A stretch of 52,170 bases of DNA from Micromonospora sp. ATA32 (GCA_016802835.1 JAEVHO010000002.1:1-52170); one strand, 5' to 3'; shown: positions 35,316 to 44,710, numbered from the stretch's first letter. Notes: a model not told the origin generated them from the sequence alone. A program made the numbers and translations.

Positions 35316-36833
35316 TCAAAGCCAGCCGGGCACGACGAAGATGAGCCAGGTGACGATGGGGATGATCACCACCATGCTGAAGCCCCAGCGCATGAGGCCC
35401 TTGTACACGTAGTCCCGCTGTTCCTCGGTCGCGTTGGCGACGGTGAGGGCACCACTCGTCGAGTACGGGCTCGAGTCGACGATGGACGACGAGAGCGCCA
35501 GAGCGGTGATCAGTCCGACCGCCCCGACGGCGTTGCTGCCGGTCAGGAACGGTACGGCGAGCGGAATCAGGGCGCCGAGGATGCCGGTGGTCGAGGCGAA
35601 CGCCGAGACCGCACCGCCGATGAAGCAGATGACGAGCGCGGCCATCAACGGGGCGCCGATGGTGGCGACCTCCCCGCCGAGCCAGGTGATCGTGCCGATG
35701 CTCTGCATGACGCCGACGTACATGACGATGCCGCAGACGAGCAGCACGGTGGGCCAGGCGACGTGGTTGACGGCGTTCTTGGCCGATTCCGGTGAGAGCA
35801 GGGTAAGGATCGCGGCCACGGTGATGGCGACCAAGCCGACGTTGAGGTCGAAGAAGAGCGCGGCGACGGCGAGGCCCAACAGCCCGACCACCGTCATGAT
35901 GCGGTCCCGGTCCAGCCTGAGCGGCGCTTCCGCCTCGGCCGACACGGTGGTGGCGGCGGCACCAACCGACGACCTGGTGCGCCTGGGCGGGCACGGGCGA
36001 GCCGGCGGACCCCTCGCTGACCGCGACGGCGCCGCCGGCCGGGCGGGCGCTGGCGGCGCCGTCGTTGGCGAGGCTGACGCCGGAGTCCGAGGCTCCCTCC
36101 GTGGCCGGGTCGGAGGCCGGCTCCGCGCGCGGTCCCTCGTCGTACCGCTGCGGGGGGCGCCGACCAGATCGGCTTCGTCGACGGTGCCGGTGCCGGTGTC
36201 GAGGGCCCGGCGGGTGAGCAGTTCGCGGCCGCCCCACATGAAGTACGCGACGAGGCTGATGGTGAGGTTGACGAAGAAGGAGGCCAGGAAGAGCAGGGTC
36301 GGGTTGCCCGGCAGCCCCGCCTTCTCGACCACACCGTTGGTGATGCTGCCGAAGATGCTGATCGGCGAGAAGCCGCCGGCACTGGCCCCGTTGATGATCA
36401 GCAGACCCATCATGAGGGGGTTGATCTTGTACCGCCTCGCGAAGCCCAGGCCGATCGGGGCGATGATCGCCACCGCCGCCGGGACCACGGCCCCGATCGC
36501 GGTGAGGCAGGCGGTTACCAGGAACATGATCCACGGGATCATGCCGACCCGGCCGCCGACCAGTCGGACCGCGGACTGGATGAGCCAGTCCACCGTGCCG
36601 TTGGCCTTCGCGATGGCGAACAGGTACGTGACGCCGACGAGGATGACGAACAGATCGCCGGGGAAACCGGCGAAGACGGAGTCCGTCTTCTCGCCGATGT
36701 CCTTCCCGTCGAGGACCGAGATACCGACGATGAAGGCGGCGACGATCGCGAGCGCGCCGAGGTTCACCGGTCGGACCGTGGCTATCAGAAATATGAGGGC
36801 TAGGACGAGGATCGAGACGAGCTCTACCGACAT
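35316..36833 (-). CDS. SLC13/MatC-like dicarboxylate transporter
   Basis: A 505-residue membrane transporter with two blocks of five or six helices joined by a long polar loop. The N-terminal block resembles the MatC N-terminal domain: VRPVNLGALAIVAAFIVG, FVILVGVTYLFAIAKANGTVDW, IGLGFARRYKINPLMMGLL. The C-terminal block repeats the SLC13 pattern: LNVGLVAITVAAILTLL, VAWPTVLLVCGIVMYVGVMQ, and SAFASTTGILGALIPLAVPF. In the loop (about 36165-35965) the stated frame is Arg/Pro-rich, while a neighbouring frame gives DEGPRAEPASDPATEGASDS, a more usual acidic linker. One C missing in a C-run and one extra T further on would explain this. Malonate or another dicarboxylate is the likely cargo, given a MatB-like gene 11 kb away. 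Confidence 0.82.
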   Translation of the reverse strand: MSVELVSILVLALIFLIATVRPVNLGALAIVAAFIVGISVLDGKDIGEKTDSVFAGFPGDLFVILVGVTYLFAIAKANGTVDWLIQSAVRLVGGRVGMIPWIMFLVTACLTAIGAVVPAAVAIIAPIGLGFARRYKINPLMMGLLIINGASAGGFSPISIFGSITNGVVEKAGLPGNPTLLFLASFFVNLTISLVAYFMWGGRELLTRRALDTGTGTVDEADLVGAPRSGTTRDRARSRPPTRPRREPRTPASASPTTAPPAPARPAAPSRSARGPPARPCPPRRTRSSVGAAATTVSAEAEAPLRLDRDRIMTVVGLLGLAVAALFFDLNVGLVAITVAAILTLLSPESAKNAVNHVAWPTVLLVCGIVMYVGVMQSIGTITWLGGEVATIGAPLMAALVICFIGGAVSAFASTTGILGALIPLAVPFLTGSNAVGAVGLITALALSSSIVDSSPYSTSGALTVANATEEQRDYVYKGLMRWGFSMVVIIPIVTWLIFVVPGWL

Positions 36834-36912
36834 GGGAGCCTCCCGGGTGGGGGTCGGAGGTCAGCTGGGGGGCTGCACCTACCTCGGCACGGATCGCATA
36901 ACAGGGGCGTGT

Positions 36913-36927
36913 TTCCACAATGCGAAA
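36913..36927. promoter_or_regulatory. IclR-type operator, transporter side
   Basis: TTCCACAATGCGAAA matches the window motif TTCCGC-N3-GCGGAA at 10 of 12 fixed positions, 80 bases before the transporter start. Confidence 0.45.
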
Positions 36928-37094
36928 ACTAAATTTCGTTCTCGGGAGTATGTGCTACATCACATCGACCGTCAAGGCCGACCGGGCCGGACCGACACAT
37001 GAGACGTCCAACCGGGATGACCACGGACGTCGGCCGCACAGGCGGCAGGTAGCCCCCCGATGCTTGCGCTCTCCCGGCTGTTCGTTGGTACGGT

Positions 37095-37130
37095 GTCCGC
37101 CATGCGGTAGACGACTTCCGCATGGCGGAC
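37095..37130. promoter_or_regulatory. Double IclR-type operator before the aminotransferase gene
   Basis: GTCCGCCATGCGG (37095-37107) and CCGCATGGCGGAC (37118-37130) are perfect inverted 13-mers. Each forms one copy of a TTCCGC-N3-GCGGAA-like site (37095-37109 reversed and 37116-37130). They end 26 bases before the ATG, where a bound repressor would block transcription. The hairpin could also form in RNA. Confidence 0.6.
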
Positions 37131-37156
37131 TTTAAGACCCGAGAGGCAGCCTCGGC

Positions 37157-38320
37157 ATGACCCCCAACGGCCGTCATTTCCTCCAGATCCCAGGCCCCAC
37201 CAACACGCCCGACCGGGTGCTACGCGCCATGGCCGCGCCCACCATCGACCACCGCGGCCCCCAGTTCGCCGAGCTCGGACTGGAGGTGCTCGAGGCCGTC
37301 AAGCCGGTCTTCGGCACCACGCAGCCCGTCGTCATCTATCCGGCGTCGGGCACCGGCGCCTGGGAGGCTGCCCTGGTCAACACCCTCAGTCCCGGCGACC
37401 GGGTGGTGTGCTTCGAGACCGGCCACTTCGCGACGCTGTGGCAGGAGATGGCGCGCAGACTCGACCTCGAGGTCGACTTCGTGCCCGGCGACTGGCGGCA
37501 CGGCGTCGACCCGCAGACGGTCGCCGACAAGCTGCGCGGCGACACCGGCCACCGCATCAAGGCCGTCCTCGTCGTACACAACGAGACCTCGACCGGCGTG
37601 ACGAGCCGGGTCGGCGAGGTGCGGAAGGCGATCGACTCCACCGGCCACCCGGCACTGCTGCTCGTGGACACCATCTCGTCCCTCGGATCCATCGAGTACC
37701 AGCACGACGCGTGGGGCGTCGACGTCACGGTGGCCGGCTCCCAGAAGGGCCTGATGCTGCCGCCCGGGCTCAGCTTCAACGCGGTCAGCCAGAAGGCACT
37801 GGAAGCGTCGAAGACCGCGCGGCTGCACCGGTCGTTCTGGGACTGGCAGCCGATCATCGAGGCCAACAAGCGCGGCTTCTTCCCCTACACGCCGGCCACC
37901 CACCTGCTCTATGGCCTGCGGGAGGCGCTGCGCATGCTCGACGAGGAAGGCCTGGCAAACGTGTACGCCCGCCACGAGCGGCACGCCGAGGCGACCCGAC
38001 TGGCGGTGCGCGGCTGGGGCCTCGAGGTGCACTGCGCGGACGAGCGCGAGCATTCCGGCTCGCTGACCGCCGTCATCGTCCCCGACGGGCACGACGCCGA
38101 CAAGATCCGTGCCGTCATCCTGGACCGGTACAACATGTCGCTGGGCGCCGGACTCGGCAAGCTCGCCGGACGGATCTTCCGGATCGGCCATCTCGGTGAC
38201 TTCAACGATCTGATGCTTGCGGGCACCCTCGCCGGCGTCCAGATGGGCCTCGTCACCGCCGGCGTTCCGATCGACACCACCGGGATCAACGCCGCTCTCG
38301 ACCGCCTGCAACGTCCCTGA
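37157..38320 (+). CDS. Aminotransferase of the serine/alanine-glyoxylate type
   Basis: Class V PLP aminotransferase, 387 residues, that most likely transfers an amino group from serine, alanine or aspartate to glyoxylate, giving glycine. FLQIPGPTNTPDRVLRAMAAPTIDHRGPQF, YPASGTGAWEAALVNTLSPGD, LLLVDTISSLGSIEY and VAGSQKGLMLPPGLSF with the PLP lysine near residue 197 are the family blocks. It is intact. The same locus encodes a 2-hydroxyacid dehydrogenase and malate synthase, which make and consume glyoxylate, so it probably works in that pathway. Malonate- and aspartate-type relatives exist; the donor cannot be read from sequence. Confidence 0.88.
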   Translation: MTPNGRHFLQIPGPTNTPDRVLRAMAAPTIDHRGPQFAELGLEVLEAVKPVFGTTQPVVIYPASGTGAWEAALVNTLSPGDRVVCFETGHFATLWQEMARRLDLEVDFVPGDWRHGVDPQTVADKLRGDTGHRIKAVLVVHNETSTGVTSRVGEVRKAIDSTGHPALLLVDTISSLGSIEYQHDAWGVDVTVAGSQKGLMLPPGLSFNAVSQKALEASKTARLHRSFWDWQPIIEANKRGFFPYTPATHLLYGLREALRMLDEEGLANVYARHERHAEATRLAVRGWGLEVHCADEREHSGSLTAVIVPDGHDADKIRAVILDRYNMSLGAGLGKLAGRIFRIGHLGDFNDLMLAGTLAGVQMGLVTAGVPIDTTGINAALDRLQRP

Positions 38321-38382
38321 GTCGCGCCGGATACTCGCGTCCATCCGTACGCCGCACGGACTCCACAGAGGAGGACAGGGCC

Positions 38383-41313
38383 TTGACCATCAGTCAGAAC
38401 CGGCTCGGCAGGGACGTCGAGGAGCTCGGCGGGGACCTTGCGCGGGACCTCGAGCGCGAACTCGACGGCGAGACCGGCTTCGATCCGTACACCCGCCACC
38501 TGTTCTCCCGGGACGCGAGCATGTACGCGATCCAACCGATCGGCGTGGCGTTCCCGCGGCACGCGGACGACGTCGCGTCGGCCGTCTCACTGGCCGGGAG
38601 GTACGGCGTACCGGTGGTCCCGCGCGGCGGCGGCACGAGCCTCGCCGGACAGACCATCGGACCCGGCCTGGTGCTCGACCTGTCCCGGCACATGCACCGC
38701 ATCGTGGACATCGACGCGGACGCCCGGGTGGCGCGGGTGCAACCCGGGGTCGTGCAGGACCAGCTCAACCGAGCGGCCGCCCCGCACGGCCTGATGTTCG
38801 GGCCGGACACGTCCACCAGCAACCGCGCCACCATCGGTGGGATGCTCGGCAACAACTCCGCCGGTAGCGGATCCGTCCGCTACGGGATGACGATCGACCA
38901 CATCCGGGAACTCGACGTCGTGCTCGCCGACGCCTCCCGGGCCCGCTTCGCCCCGCTGGATCCGGCGGAGCGGACCCGTCGCGCCGGCCTGCAGACGCGT
39001 GAAGGAAGCCTCTACCGGCAGTTGCCGCACCTGCTGGAGACGCACACGAGCGCCATCTCGAAGGACTTTCCCGCCTACTGGCGACGGGCCTGCGGCTACC
39101 GGCTGGACCGGCTCGCCGGCGACCCGTCGTTCAACCTCGCCCCGTTCGTCGTCGGGTCGGAGGGAACCCTCGTGATCGCGACCGAGGCCCTCGTGGACCT
39201 CGTTCCCAAGCCGCGCCGGACGGTGATCGCGGTCGGCCACTTCACGTCGGTCCTCGGCGCCATCGAGGCGACCGAGGATGCCCTGGCCTGCGACCCGGCG
39301 GCCGTCGAGATGATGGACCGCACCATTCTCGACCTGTCCCGACAGAAGATCGAGTACGCCGACCTCGGACGGACCCTCGAAGGCGACCCCGAGGCGCTGC
39401 TCTTCGTCTCCTTCAGCGGGGACGACGAGCGCCAACTCGCCAGTCAGCTCGATCGCCTGGCCGCGCTGTGGAGCAGGCACGGCCACGGCTACCACACGCT
39501 GCGCGCCGAAACGCCCCAGCAGCAGGCCCCGCTGCTCAAGGTGCGCAAGTCCAGCCTCGGCCTGCTGATGGCCGCCGGCAGCGGGACCCGGCGTCCGCTC
39601 GCGTTCGTCGAGGACACCGCGGTCGACCCGAAACACCTCGCCGACTACACCAGACGCTTCCGCCAGGTACTCGACCGGCACGGCCTCCAGGCCGGCTTCT
39701 ACGGGCACTGCTCCGTGGGTTGCCTGCACATCCGACCCTTCGTGGACGTCAGCCGACCCGAGCAGGTCCGTGCGATGCGCGCCGTCGCGGAGGAGATCAA
39801 GGACCTCGTCCGGGAGTACGGCGGGGTCAACTCCAGCGAGCACGGCGACGGCCTGGCCCGCAGCGAGTTCAACCGGGAGATCTTCGGCGACGAGCTCTAC
39901 GAGGCGATGCGCACCGTCAAGCGCATCTTCGACCCGGAGAATCTCATGAACCCGGGAAAGATCGTCGACGCGCCGTCGATGACCGAGAACCTGCGTGACG
40001 CCGCGCTCCCCCCGGCGCCGCCGATCAGGACGCGGTTGACCTTCGATGTTGTCGGGGGGATGCGGGGGGCGGCGGACCGGTGCATGAACATCGGGCTGTG
40101 CCGCAAGAGCGCGACCGGTGCCATGTGTCCGTCGTACATGGCGACCCTGCAGGAGGAGCACGCCACCCGGGGACGGGCCAACGCGCTGGTCAAGGCGCTC
40201 TCCGAGCCGGACCCCGCCGCGGCGCTCGGTGACGAGCGGCTGCACGAGATCCTCGACCTGTGCCTGATGTGCAAGGCGTGCAAGAGCGAGTGTCCGCTCG
40301 GGGTGGACATGGCGTCGCTCAAGGCCGAGACCCTGGCACATCACCACGACGTCCACGGCGTACCGCTGCGCTCGCGGCTCTTCGGCGCCATCCGACTACT
40401 CAACCGCCTTGGCTCGGCCGCGGCTCCGCTGTCCAACCTGCCCGGCCGAGCCCGGCCGCTGCGCCTGCTCATGGAGCGTGCGGCCGGCATCACGCCGAAC
40501 CGTCCGCTGCCCGCCTTCCAGCGGCGCAACCTCGTCGGCTGGTTCCGCCGCCACGCCCCATCAGTCGACGGGACGGCGCCGCAGGGGGAGGTGACGCTCC
40601 TCGCCGACTCCTTCACCACCTTCACCGAGCCGGGAATCGGCCGGGCGGCGGTGGAGCTGCTGGAAGCTGCCGGCTGGGCGGTCCGACTGGAGAGCGGAGG
40701 ATGTTGCGGTCGGGCCAGTTTCTCCAAGGGCCTGCTCGACGACGCGAAGAAAAAGGCAGGGTCGCTGGCCAGAAGGCTGGTCCGCTTGTCGGCGCCCGGA
40801 TCTCCGATCGTCGGGTGCGAGCCGTCGTGCATCCTGACCCTGCGCGACGAACACCGGCAACTGCTTCCCGACAACCCCGACGTGCGGGACGTCGCCGGCC
40901 GGGTGCGCCAGGTCGAGGAGCTGTTGGTCGAGGCCATCGACTCCGGCCGGCTACGGCTCGGCGAGTCGGGGCTGTCCGGCCGACGCATCCTCTACCACGG
41001 GCACTGCCACCAGAAGGCCGAGGTCGGTACGGCCGCCACGGTGGCGTTGCTGCGCCGCATTCCCGGCGTCGAGGTGGTCGAGCTGGACGCCGGATGCTGC
41101 GGGATGGCGGGGTCGTTCGGGTTCGAGTCCGAGCACTACGAGCTGTCGATGACGGTGGGCAACGACCGCCTCTTCCCGGCCATCCGGGCGGAGTCACCCG
41201 ACACCGTGCTCGCTGCCACGGGCGTCTCCTGCCGCCAGCAGATCCGGCACGGCACGCAGCGGGTCGCCTGGCATCCCCTCGAGCTGGTCCGCCAGTCGTT
41301 GCCCACGAGCTGA
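38383..41313 (+). CDS. FAD/Fe-S 2-hydroxyacid dehydrogenase (GlcD-GlcF-like fusion)
   Basis: A 976-residue fusion. The FAD domain (PCMH type, about 45-260) has VVPRGGGTSLAGQTIGPGLVLDLSRHM and TIGGMLGNNSAGSGSVRYG. An FAD-oxidase C-terminal domain follows to about 540 (NSSEHGDGLARSEF, FDPENLMNPGKIV). Two Fe-S blocks come next: CMNIGLCRKSATGAMCPSY near 566 and CLMCKACKSECPLGVD near 626. Two CCG domains (GGCCGRASF near 772, DAGCCGMAGSFG near 903) bind a non-cubane cluster. The build is that of YdiJ/D-lactate or glycolate dehydrogenases, passing electrons to quinone or another acceptor. The TTG at 38383 is used because AGAGGAGGACAG sits about eight bases upstream. Glycolate to glyoxylate would suit the neighbours. 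Confidence 0.88.
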   Translation: MTISQNRLGRDVEELGGDLARDLERELDGETGFDPYTRHLFSRDASMYAIQPIGVAFPRHADDVASAVSLAGRYGVPVVPRGGGTSLAGQTIGPGLVLDLSRHMHRIVDIDADARVARVQPGVVQDQLNRAAAPHGLMFGPDTSTSNRATIGGMLGNNSAGSGSVRYGMTIDHIRELDVVLADASRARFAPLDPAERTRRAGLQTREGSLYRQLPHLLETHTSAISKDFPAYWRRACGYRLDRLAGDPSFNLAPFVVGSEGTLVIATEALVDLVPKPRRTVIAVGHFTSVLGAIEATEDALACDPAAVEMMDRTILDLSRQKIEYADLGRTLEGDPEALLFVSFSGDDERQLASQLDRLAALWSRHGHGYHTLRAETPQQQAPLLKVRKSSLGLLMAAGSGTRRPLAFVEDTAVDPKHLADYTRRFRQVLDRHGLQAGFYGHCSVGCLHIRPFVDVSRPEQVRAMRAVAEEIKDLVREYGGVNSSEHGDGLARSEFNREIFGDELYEAMRTVKRIFDPENLMNPGKIVDAPSMTENLRDAALPPAPPIRTRLTFDVVGGMRGAADRCMNIGLCRKSATGAMCPSYMATLQEEHATRGRANALVKALSEPDPAAALGDERLHEILDLCLMCKACKSECPLGVDMASLKAETLAHHHDVHGVPLRSRLFGAIRLLNRLGSAAAPLSNLPGRARPLRLLMERAAGITPNRPLPAFQRRNLVGWFRRHAPSVDGTAPQGEVTLLADSFTTFTEPGIGRAAVELLEAAGWAVRLESGGCCGRASFSKGLLDDAKKKAGSLARRLVRLSAPGSPIVGCEPSCILTLRDEHRQLLPDNPDVRDVAGRVRQVEELLVEAIDSGRLRLGESGLSGRRILYHGHCHQKAEVGTAATVALLRRIPGVEVVELDAGCCGMAGSFGFESEHYELSMTVGNDRLFPAIRAESPDTVLAATGVSCRQQIRHGTQRVAWHPLELVRQSLPTS

Positions 41314-41364
41314 CCATCGGCCGCCGCCGGCCCCGATGCGGCCGAGGACGGCCGGAGGGCAGGC

Positions 41365-41385
41365 GCACCGGCGCTTTCCCGGTGC
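41365..41385. terminator. Hairpin after the dehydrogenase gene
   Basis: GCACCG (41365-41370) and CGGTGC (41380-41385) form a 6-bp stem between the convergent dehydrogenase and malate synthase genes; weaker than the one that follows. Confidence 0.4.
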
Positions 41386-41393
41386 GGGGCCGG

Positions 41394-41427
41394 CCCGGCG
41401 GGTGCTGCTGTCGCAGCCCCCGCCGGG
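41394..41427. terminator. Long bidirectional hairpin between convergent genes
   Basis: CCCGGCGGG (41394-41402) pairs with CCCGCCGGG (41419-41427), and inside it GCTGC (41404-41408) pairs with GCAGC (41413-41417), so the stem has 14 pairs with one T/C mismatch and a TGTC loop. It lies between the 3' ends of the dehydrogenase and malate synthase genes. Confidence 0.65.
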
Positions 41428-41447
41428 GGTTCAGCTGCTGTTCGTGC

Positions 41448-43049
41448 TCACATCTGGGCGGAGACCTGGTACGCGGGAAGGGTGAGGAAGTCGGCGTATT
41501 CGTCAGCGAGGGCGACCTCGAGGACCAGCCGCCGGGCCTGGGCGAACCGCTCCTCGTCGAACTGCTCCTTGCCCAGGGCGTCGCGGATCCTGGCCAGCTC
41601 CTCATCGAGAATGCGCTCGACCAGCTCAGCCGTGACCGTCGTACCGTTGTCGAGCTTGACGTCGTTGTGCACCCACTGCCAGATCTGCGACCGGGCGATC
41701 TCGGCGGTCGCCGCGTCCTCCATCAGGTTGTTGATGGCCACCGCACCGTTGCCGGCCAACCACGACGCGAGGTACTGCAGCGCGACGCTGATGTTGTTGC
41801 GCAACCCGGCCTCGGTGACGGCGCCGGGGGTGCTCGCCACGTCGAGCAGCTGGTCCGCGTTGACCGAGACCTCCTCGCGCAGCCGGTCAAGCTGGTTCGG
41901 CCGGTCGCCGAGCACCCGGTCGAACACCTCCTGGCAGATGGGCACCAGGTCGGGGTGCGCGACCCACGAACCGTCGAAGCCGTCCCCGGCCTCCCGCTCC
42001 TTGTCCTCGCGGACCTTCGCCAGCGCCACCTGGTTGACCTGCGGATTACGCCGGCTGGGGATGAAGGCCGCCATCCCGCCGATCGCGAACGCCCCGCGCT
42101 TGTGGCAGGTGCGCACCAGCAGTTCGGTGTAGGCGCGCATGAAGGGGGCGGTCATCGTCACCGAGTTCCGGTCCGGCAGCACGAAGTCGGAGCCGGAGTC
42201 GCGGAAGTACTTGATGATGCTGAACAGGTAGTCCCACCGGCCGGCGTTGAGGCCCGACGCGTGCTCCCGCAGCTCGTAGAGGATCTCCTCCATCTCGAAC
42301 GCCGCCGGCATCGTCTCGATCAGCACGGTCGCGCGGATCGTGCCGTGGGCGATGCCGAGCCGCTGCTGCGCGAAGGTGAACACGTCGTTCCACAGCCGCG
42401 CCTCGAGGTGGCTCTCCATCTTCGGGAGATAGAAGTACGGGCCACTGCCCCGGCGCAGGAGTTCCTCGGCGTTGTGGAAGAAGTACAGGCCGAAGTCGAC
42501 CAGGGCGCCCACGACCGGCCTGCCGTCGATGAGCAGGTGGGTCTCGTCGAAGTGCCAGCCGCGCGGTCGCACCACGATCGTCGCGAGCCGCCCGTCCTCG
42601 CGCAGCGCGTACTCCCGGCCGTCCGGGGAGGCGAAGGAGATGGATCGGCGCACCGCGTCGTACAGGTTGGCCTGTCCGCCGACGACGTTGCCCCAGTGCG
42701 GCGTGTTCGCGTCCTCGAGGTCGGCGAGCCAGACCCGGGCGCCGGAGTTGAGGGCGTTGATCGTCATCTTTCGCTCGGTCGGTCCGGTGATCTCCACCCG
42801 GCGGTCCCGCAGGTCGTCGGGGGCCGGAGCGACGCTCCACGCGGCCTCCCGCAGCTCCCGCGTCTCGGGTCGAAAGTCGAACCGGTGGCTCCGGGCGACC
42901 GCCGCCCGGCGCTGGCGGCGCAGGTCGAGCAACTCGTCCCGACGGACGCCGAACCGCTCCTGCAGCTCGGCGACGAAGGCCAGCGCCTCGGGGGTGAGAA
43001 TTGCCTCGCCGCGCGCCACAGCGCCGCCGGTCACGTCGATCTCGGGCAT
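41448..43049 (-). CDS. aceB: Malate synthase A
   Basis: A 533-residue malate synthase, joining glyoxylate and acetyl-CoA. The family signature is present ([20 protein letters not shown]). Also seen are [70 protein letters not shown] and [16 protein letters not shown]. The AceB form is about 533 residues, exactly this length. ATG 43049 is preferred over GTG 43058 since AGAAGG is eight bases upstream of it. Isocitrate lyase is absent from the window, so glyoxylate from glycolate or purine-type substrates is likely. The promoter side carries two IclR-type sites. Confidence 0.92.
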   Translation of the reverse strand: MPEIDVTGGAVARGEAILTPEALAFVAELQERFGVRRDELLDLRRQRRAAVARSHRFDFRPETRELREAAWSVAPAPDDLRDRRVEITGPTERKMTINALNSGARVWLADLEDANTPHWGNVVGGQANLYDAVRRSISFASPDGREYALREDGRLATIVVRPRGWHFDETHLLIDGRPVVGALVDFGLYFFHNAEELLRRGSGPYFYLPKMESHLEARLWNDVFTFAQQRLGIAHGTIRATVLIETMPAAFEMEEILYELREHASGLNAGRWDYLFSIIKYFRDSGSDFVLPDRNSVTMTAPFMRAYTELLVRTCHKRGAFAIGGMAAFIPSRRNPQVNQVALAKVREDKEREAGDGFDGSWVAHPDLVPICQEVFDRVLGDRPNQLDRLREEVSVNADQLLDVASTPGAVTEAGLRNNISVALQYLASWLAGNGAVAINNLMEDAATAEIARSQIWQWVHNDVKLDNGTTVTAELVERILDEELARIRDALGKEQFDEERFAQARRLVLEVALADEYADFLTLPAYQVSAQM

Positions 43050-43200
43050 CCGGATCACCTTCTTCTGTCTCCTGCGGCCGTCCGGCCGGAATTTTCAGAG
43101 CGGCGAGAGCCGACGCGTGGACGCTGGCGCTGACTGCGGTGACACCCACCCGCCGGACGCCGATCCGCGCTGCCACTCTTTCACCATAGTGGATAATAAT

Positions 43201-43215
43201 TTCCGCTGTACGGAA
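43201..43215. promoter_or_regulatory. IclR-type operator 1 in the malate synthase/iclR gap
   Basis: TTCCGCTGTACGGAA has perfect TTCCG/CGGAA arms and matches the window motif TTCCGC-N3-GCGGAA at 11 of 12 fixed positions. Confidence 0.6.
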
Positions 43216-43261
43216 GTCAAGCGGGGAGGCCGCGCAACGAACCCCGTCGCGCCGGATAGAC

Positions 43262-43276
43262 TTCTGCGATGCGGAA
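43262..43276. promoter_or_regulatory. IclR-type operator 2 in the malate synthase/iclR gap
   Basis: TTCTGCGATGCGGAA matches TTCCGC-N3-GCGGAA with one mismatch, 58 bases before the IclR start. Two sites in the divergent gap suggest autoregulation and joint control of malate synthase. Confidence 0.6.
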
Positions 43277-43333
43277 ATAGCGCCGGCGTGGTGGTGACCC
43301 TCCCCGGCGTGTCCGGGCAGAAGGAGGATCTGA

Positions 43334-44161
43334 GTGACCGAGTCGAACCCCGGCCTGACTGCCCCCGGCGCGCAGCCGAAGGGTCGGGTGCCCGGTGGCG
43401 TCCAGTCCCTGGAACGAGCTTTCGAGCTGCTCGAAACCATGGCGGACGCCGGAGGCGTGATCGGACTGTCCCGCCTCGCCCAGGAGTCCGGGCTCGCGCT
43501 GCCCACCATCCACCGGCTGATCCGCACCCTGGTCGACCTCGGCTACGTCCGGCAGGAGCCGTCCCGGCAGTACTCCCTGGGCCCGCGGCTGATCCGGCTC
43601 GGCGACAGCGCGAGCCACCTGCTGGGCACCTGGTCGCGGCCGTACCTGTCCCGGCTCGTCGACGCCCTCGGAGAGAGCGCGAACCTCGCGATGCTGGACG
43701 GTGACCGGGTCGTGTACGTGGCGCAGGCGCAGTCCAGGCAGTCGATGCGGATGTTCACCGAGGTCGGACGGCGCGTCTACCCGCACTGCACCGCCGTCGG
43801 GAAGGCCCTGCTCGCCCACCTACCGCCGGGCGACGTGCATGCCCTCCTCAAGCGCACCGGCATGCCGGCACAGACCGAGCACACCATCACCGAACCGGCC
43901 CGGTTCGCCGCGGAGATCGACCGGGTACGGGCCCAGGGCTACGCCATGGACGACGGCGAGCAGGAGATCGGCGTGCGGTGTGTCGCCGTACCGGTGCTCG
44001 GCACCTCGAACCGGCTCGCGATCTCGGTCTCCGGGCCGGCGCCACGCATGACGCCCGACGTGGTCGAGCGGGCCGTGCCGCTGCTGCGTCAGGCCGCCGA
44101 GGACCTCGCCGACGAACTCAGCGTCCCCCGTACCGCGGCAGCGGATCGCGTCGCCGGCTGA
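43334..44161 (+). CDS. IclR-family regulator, probable glyoxylate-locus regulator
   Basis: A 275-residue regulator. The N-terminal winged helix (GGVQSLERAFELLETMADAG, then LSRLAQESGLALPTIHRLIRTLVDLGYVRQEPSRQYSLGPRLI, about residues 18-85) is followed by the IclR effector domain (about 90-265: VYVAQAQSRQSMRMFTEVGRRVYPHCTAVGKALLAHLP and GYAMDDGEQEIGVRCVAVPV). Related proteins sense glyoxylate or allantoate-type ligands. It is divergent from malate synthase, and similar palindromes occur before all three transcription units of the locus. The GTG at 43334 follows AAGGAGG. Confidence 0.9.
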   Translation: MTESNPGLTAPGAQPKGRVPGGVQSLERAFELLETMADAGGVIGLSRLAQESGLALPTIHRLIRTLVDLGYVRQEPSRQYSLGPRLIRLGDSASHLLGTWSRPYLSRLVDALGESANLAMLDGDRVVYVAQAQSRQSMRMFTEVGRRVYPHCTAVGKALLAHLPPGDVHALLKRTGMPAQTEHTITEPARFAAEIDRVRAQGYAMDDGEQEIGVRCVAVPVLGTSNRLAISVSGPAPRMTPDVVERAVPLLRQAAEDLADELSVPRTAAADRVAG

Positions 44162-44178
44162 CCCGCCCGGCGTGCTCG

Positions 44179-44710
44179 TCAGAGCAGGGACATCGCCGCG
44201 GCGTGCGCACGTGCGCGATTCGCGTACCCCTCGGCATTTCGCACGATGCCGGCACGTTCGTCCTCGGAGAGCTCGCGCCGCACCCGGGCGGGCAGCCCGG
44301 CGACGAGTGAGCCGGGGGGTATCACCGTTCCCTCGAGCACCACCGCGCCGGCGGCGACCAGCGAACCGGAGCCGATCCGTGCGCCGTTGAGGATCACCGA
44401 TCCCATGCCGATCAGGACGTCGTCCTCGATCGTGCAGCCGTGCAGCACGGCGCGGTGCCCGACGGAGACCCCCGAACCCACGACCGTCGGAAAGCCCGGA
44501 TCGGCGTGCACGACGCACCCGTCCTGGATGTTGCTGCCGGCGCCGATGCTGATGTCCTCGGTGTCGGCGCAGCACGCAGCCGTACCAGACGCTGGCACCG
44601 GGCGCCAGGCGTACGGAGCCGACGATGGTGCAGCCCGGCGCCGCCCATGCCGTGGGGTCGATCTCCGGCCTGCGGTCGCCGAAGTCGACGACGAGCGGTT
44701 GCGTGCTCAC
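44179..44710 (-). CDS. Gamma-carbonic anhydrase-like hexapeptide protein (apparent frameshift)
   Basis: Left-handed beta-helix protein of the YrdA/PaaY group, about 177 residues after correction. It starts VSTQPLVVDFGDRRPEIDPTAWAAPG and goes on VGSVRLAPGASVWYGCVLR, then (next frame) ADTEDISIGAGSNIQDGCVVHAD, SVGHRAVLHGCTIEDDVLIGMGSVILNGARIG, with His in the usual zinc-binding places. The frames meet near 44572: two bases (a GC in GCGCGCC) are missing, or one is extra. Such proteins hydrate CO2 or hydrolyse acyl-CoA thioesters (PaaY). It overlaps the GntR gene as GTGA, so it belongs to that operon and could act on an acyl-CoA of the neighbouring pathway. Confidence 0.8.

Larger units (their letters stand above)
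36834..37156. other. Divergent control region between transporter and aminotransferase
   Basis: Contains no gene. It holds one IclR-type site near the transporter (36913-36927), a 13-bp-arm inverted repeat of two such sites before the aminotransferase (37095-37130), and a TACGGT hexamer at 37088-37093 that may be a -10. Confidence 0.6.

Noticed and set aside
40260-43133. A 957-codon open frame across the dehydrogenase and malate synthase genes
   Set aside because: It is the shadow of two well-supported genes in high-GC DNA and has no recognisable protein text.
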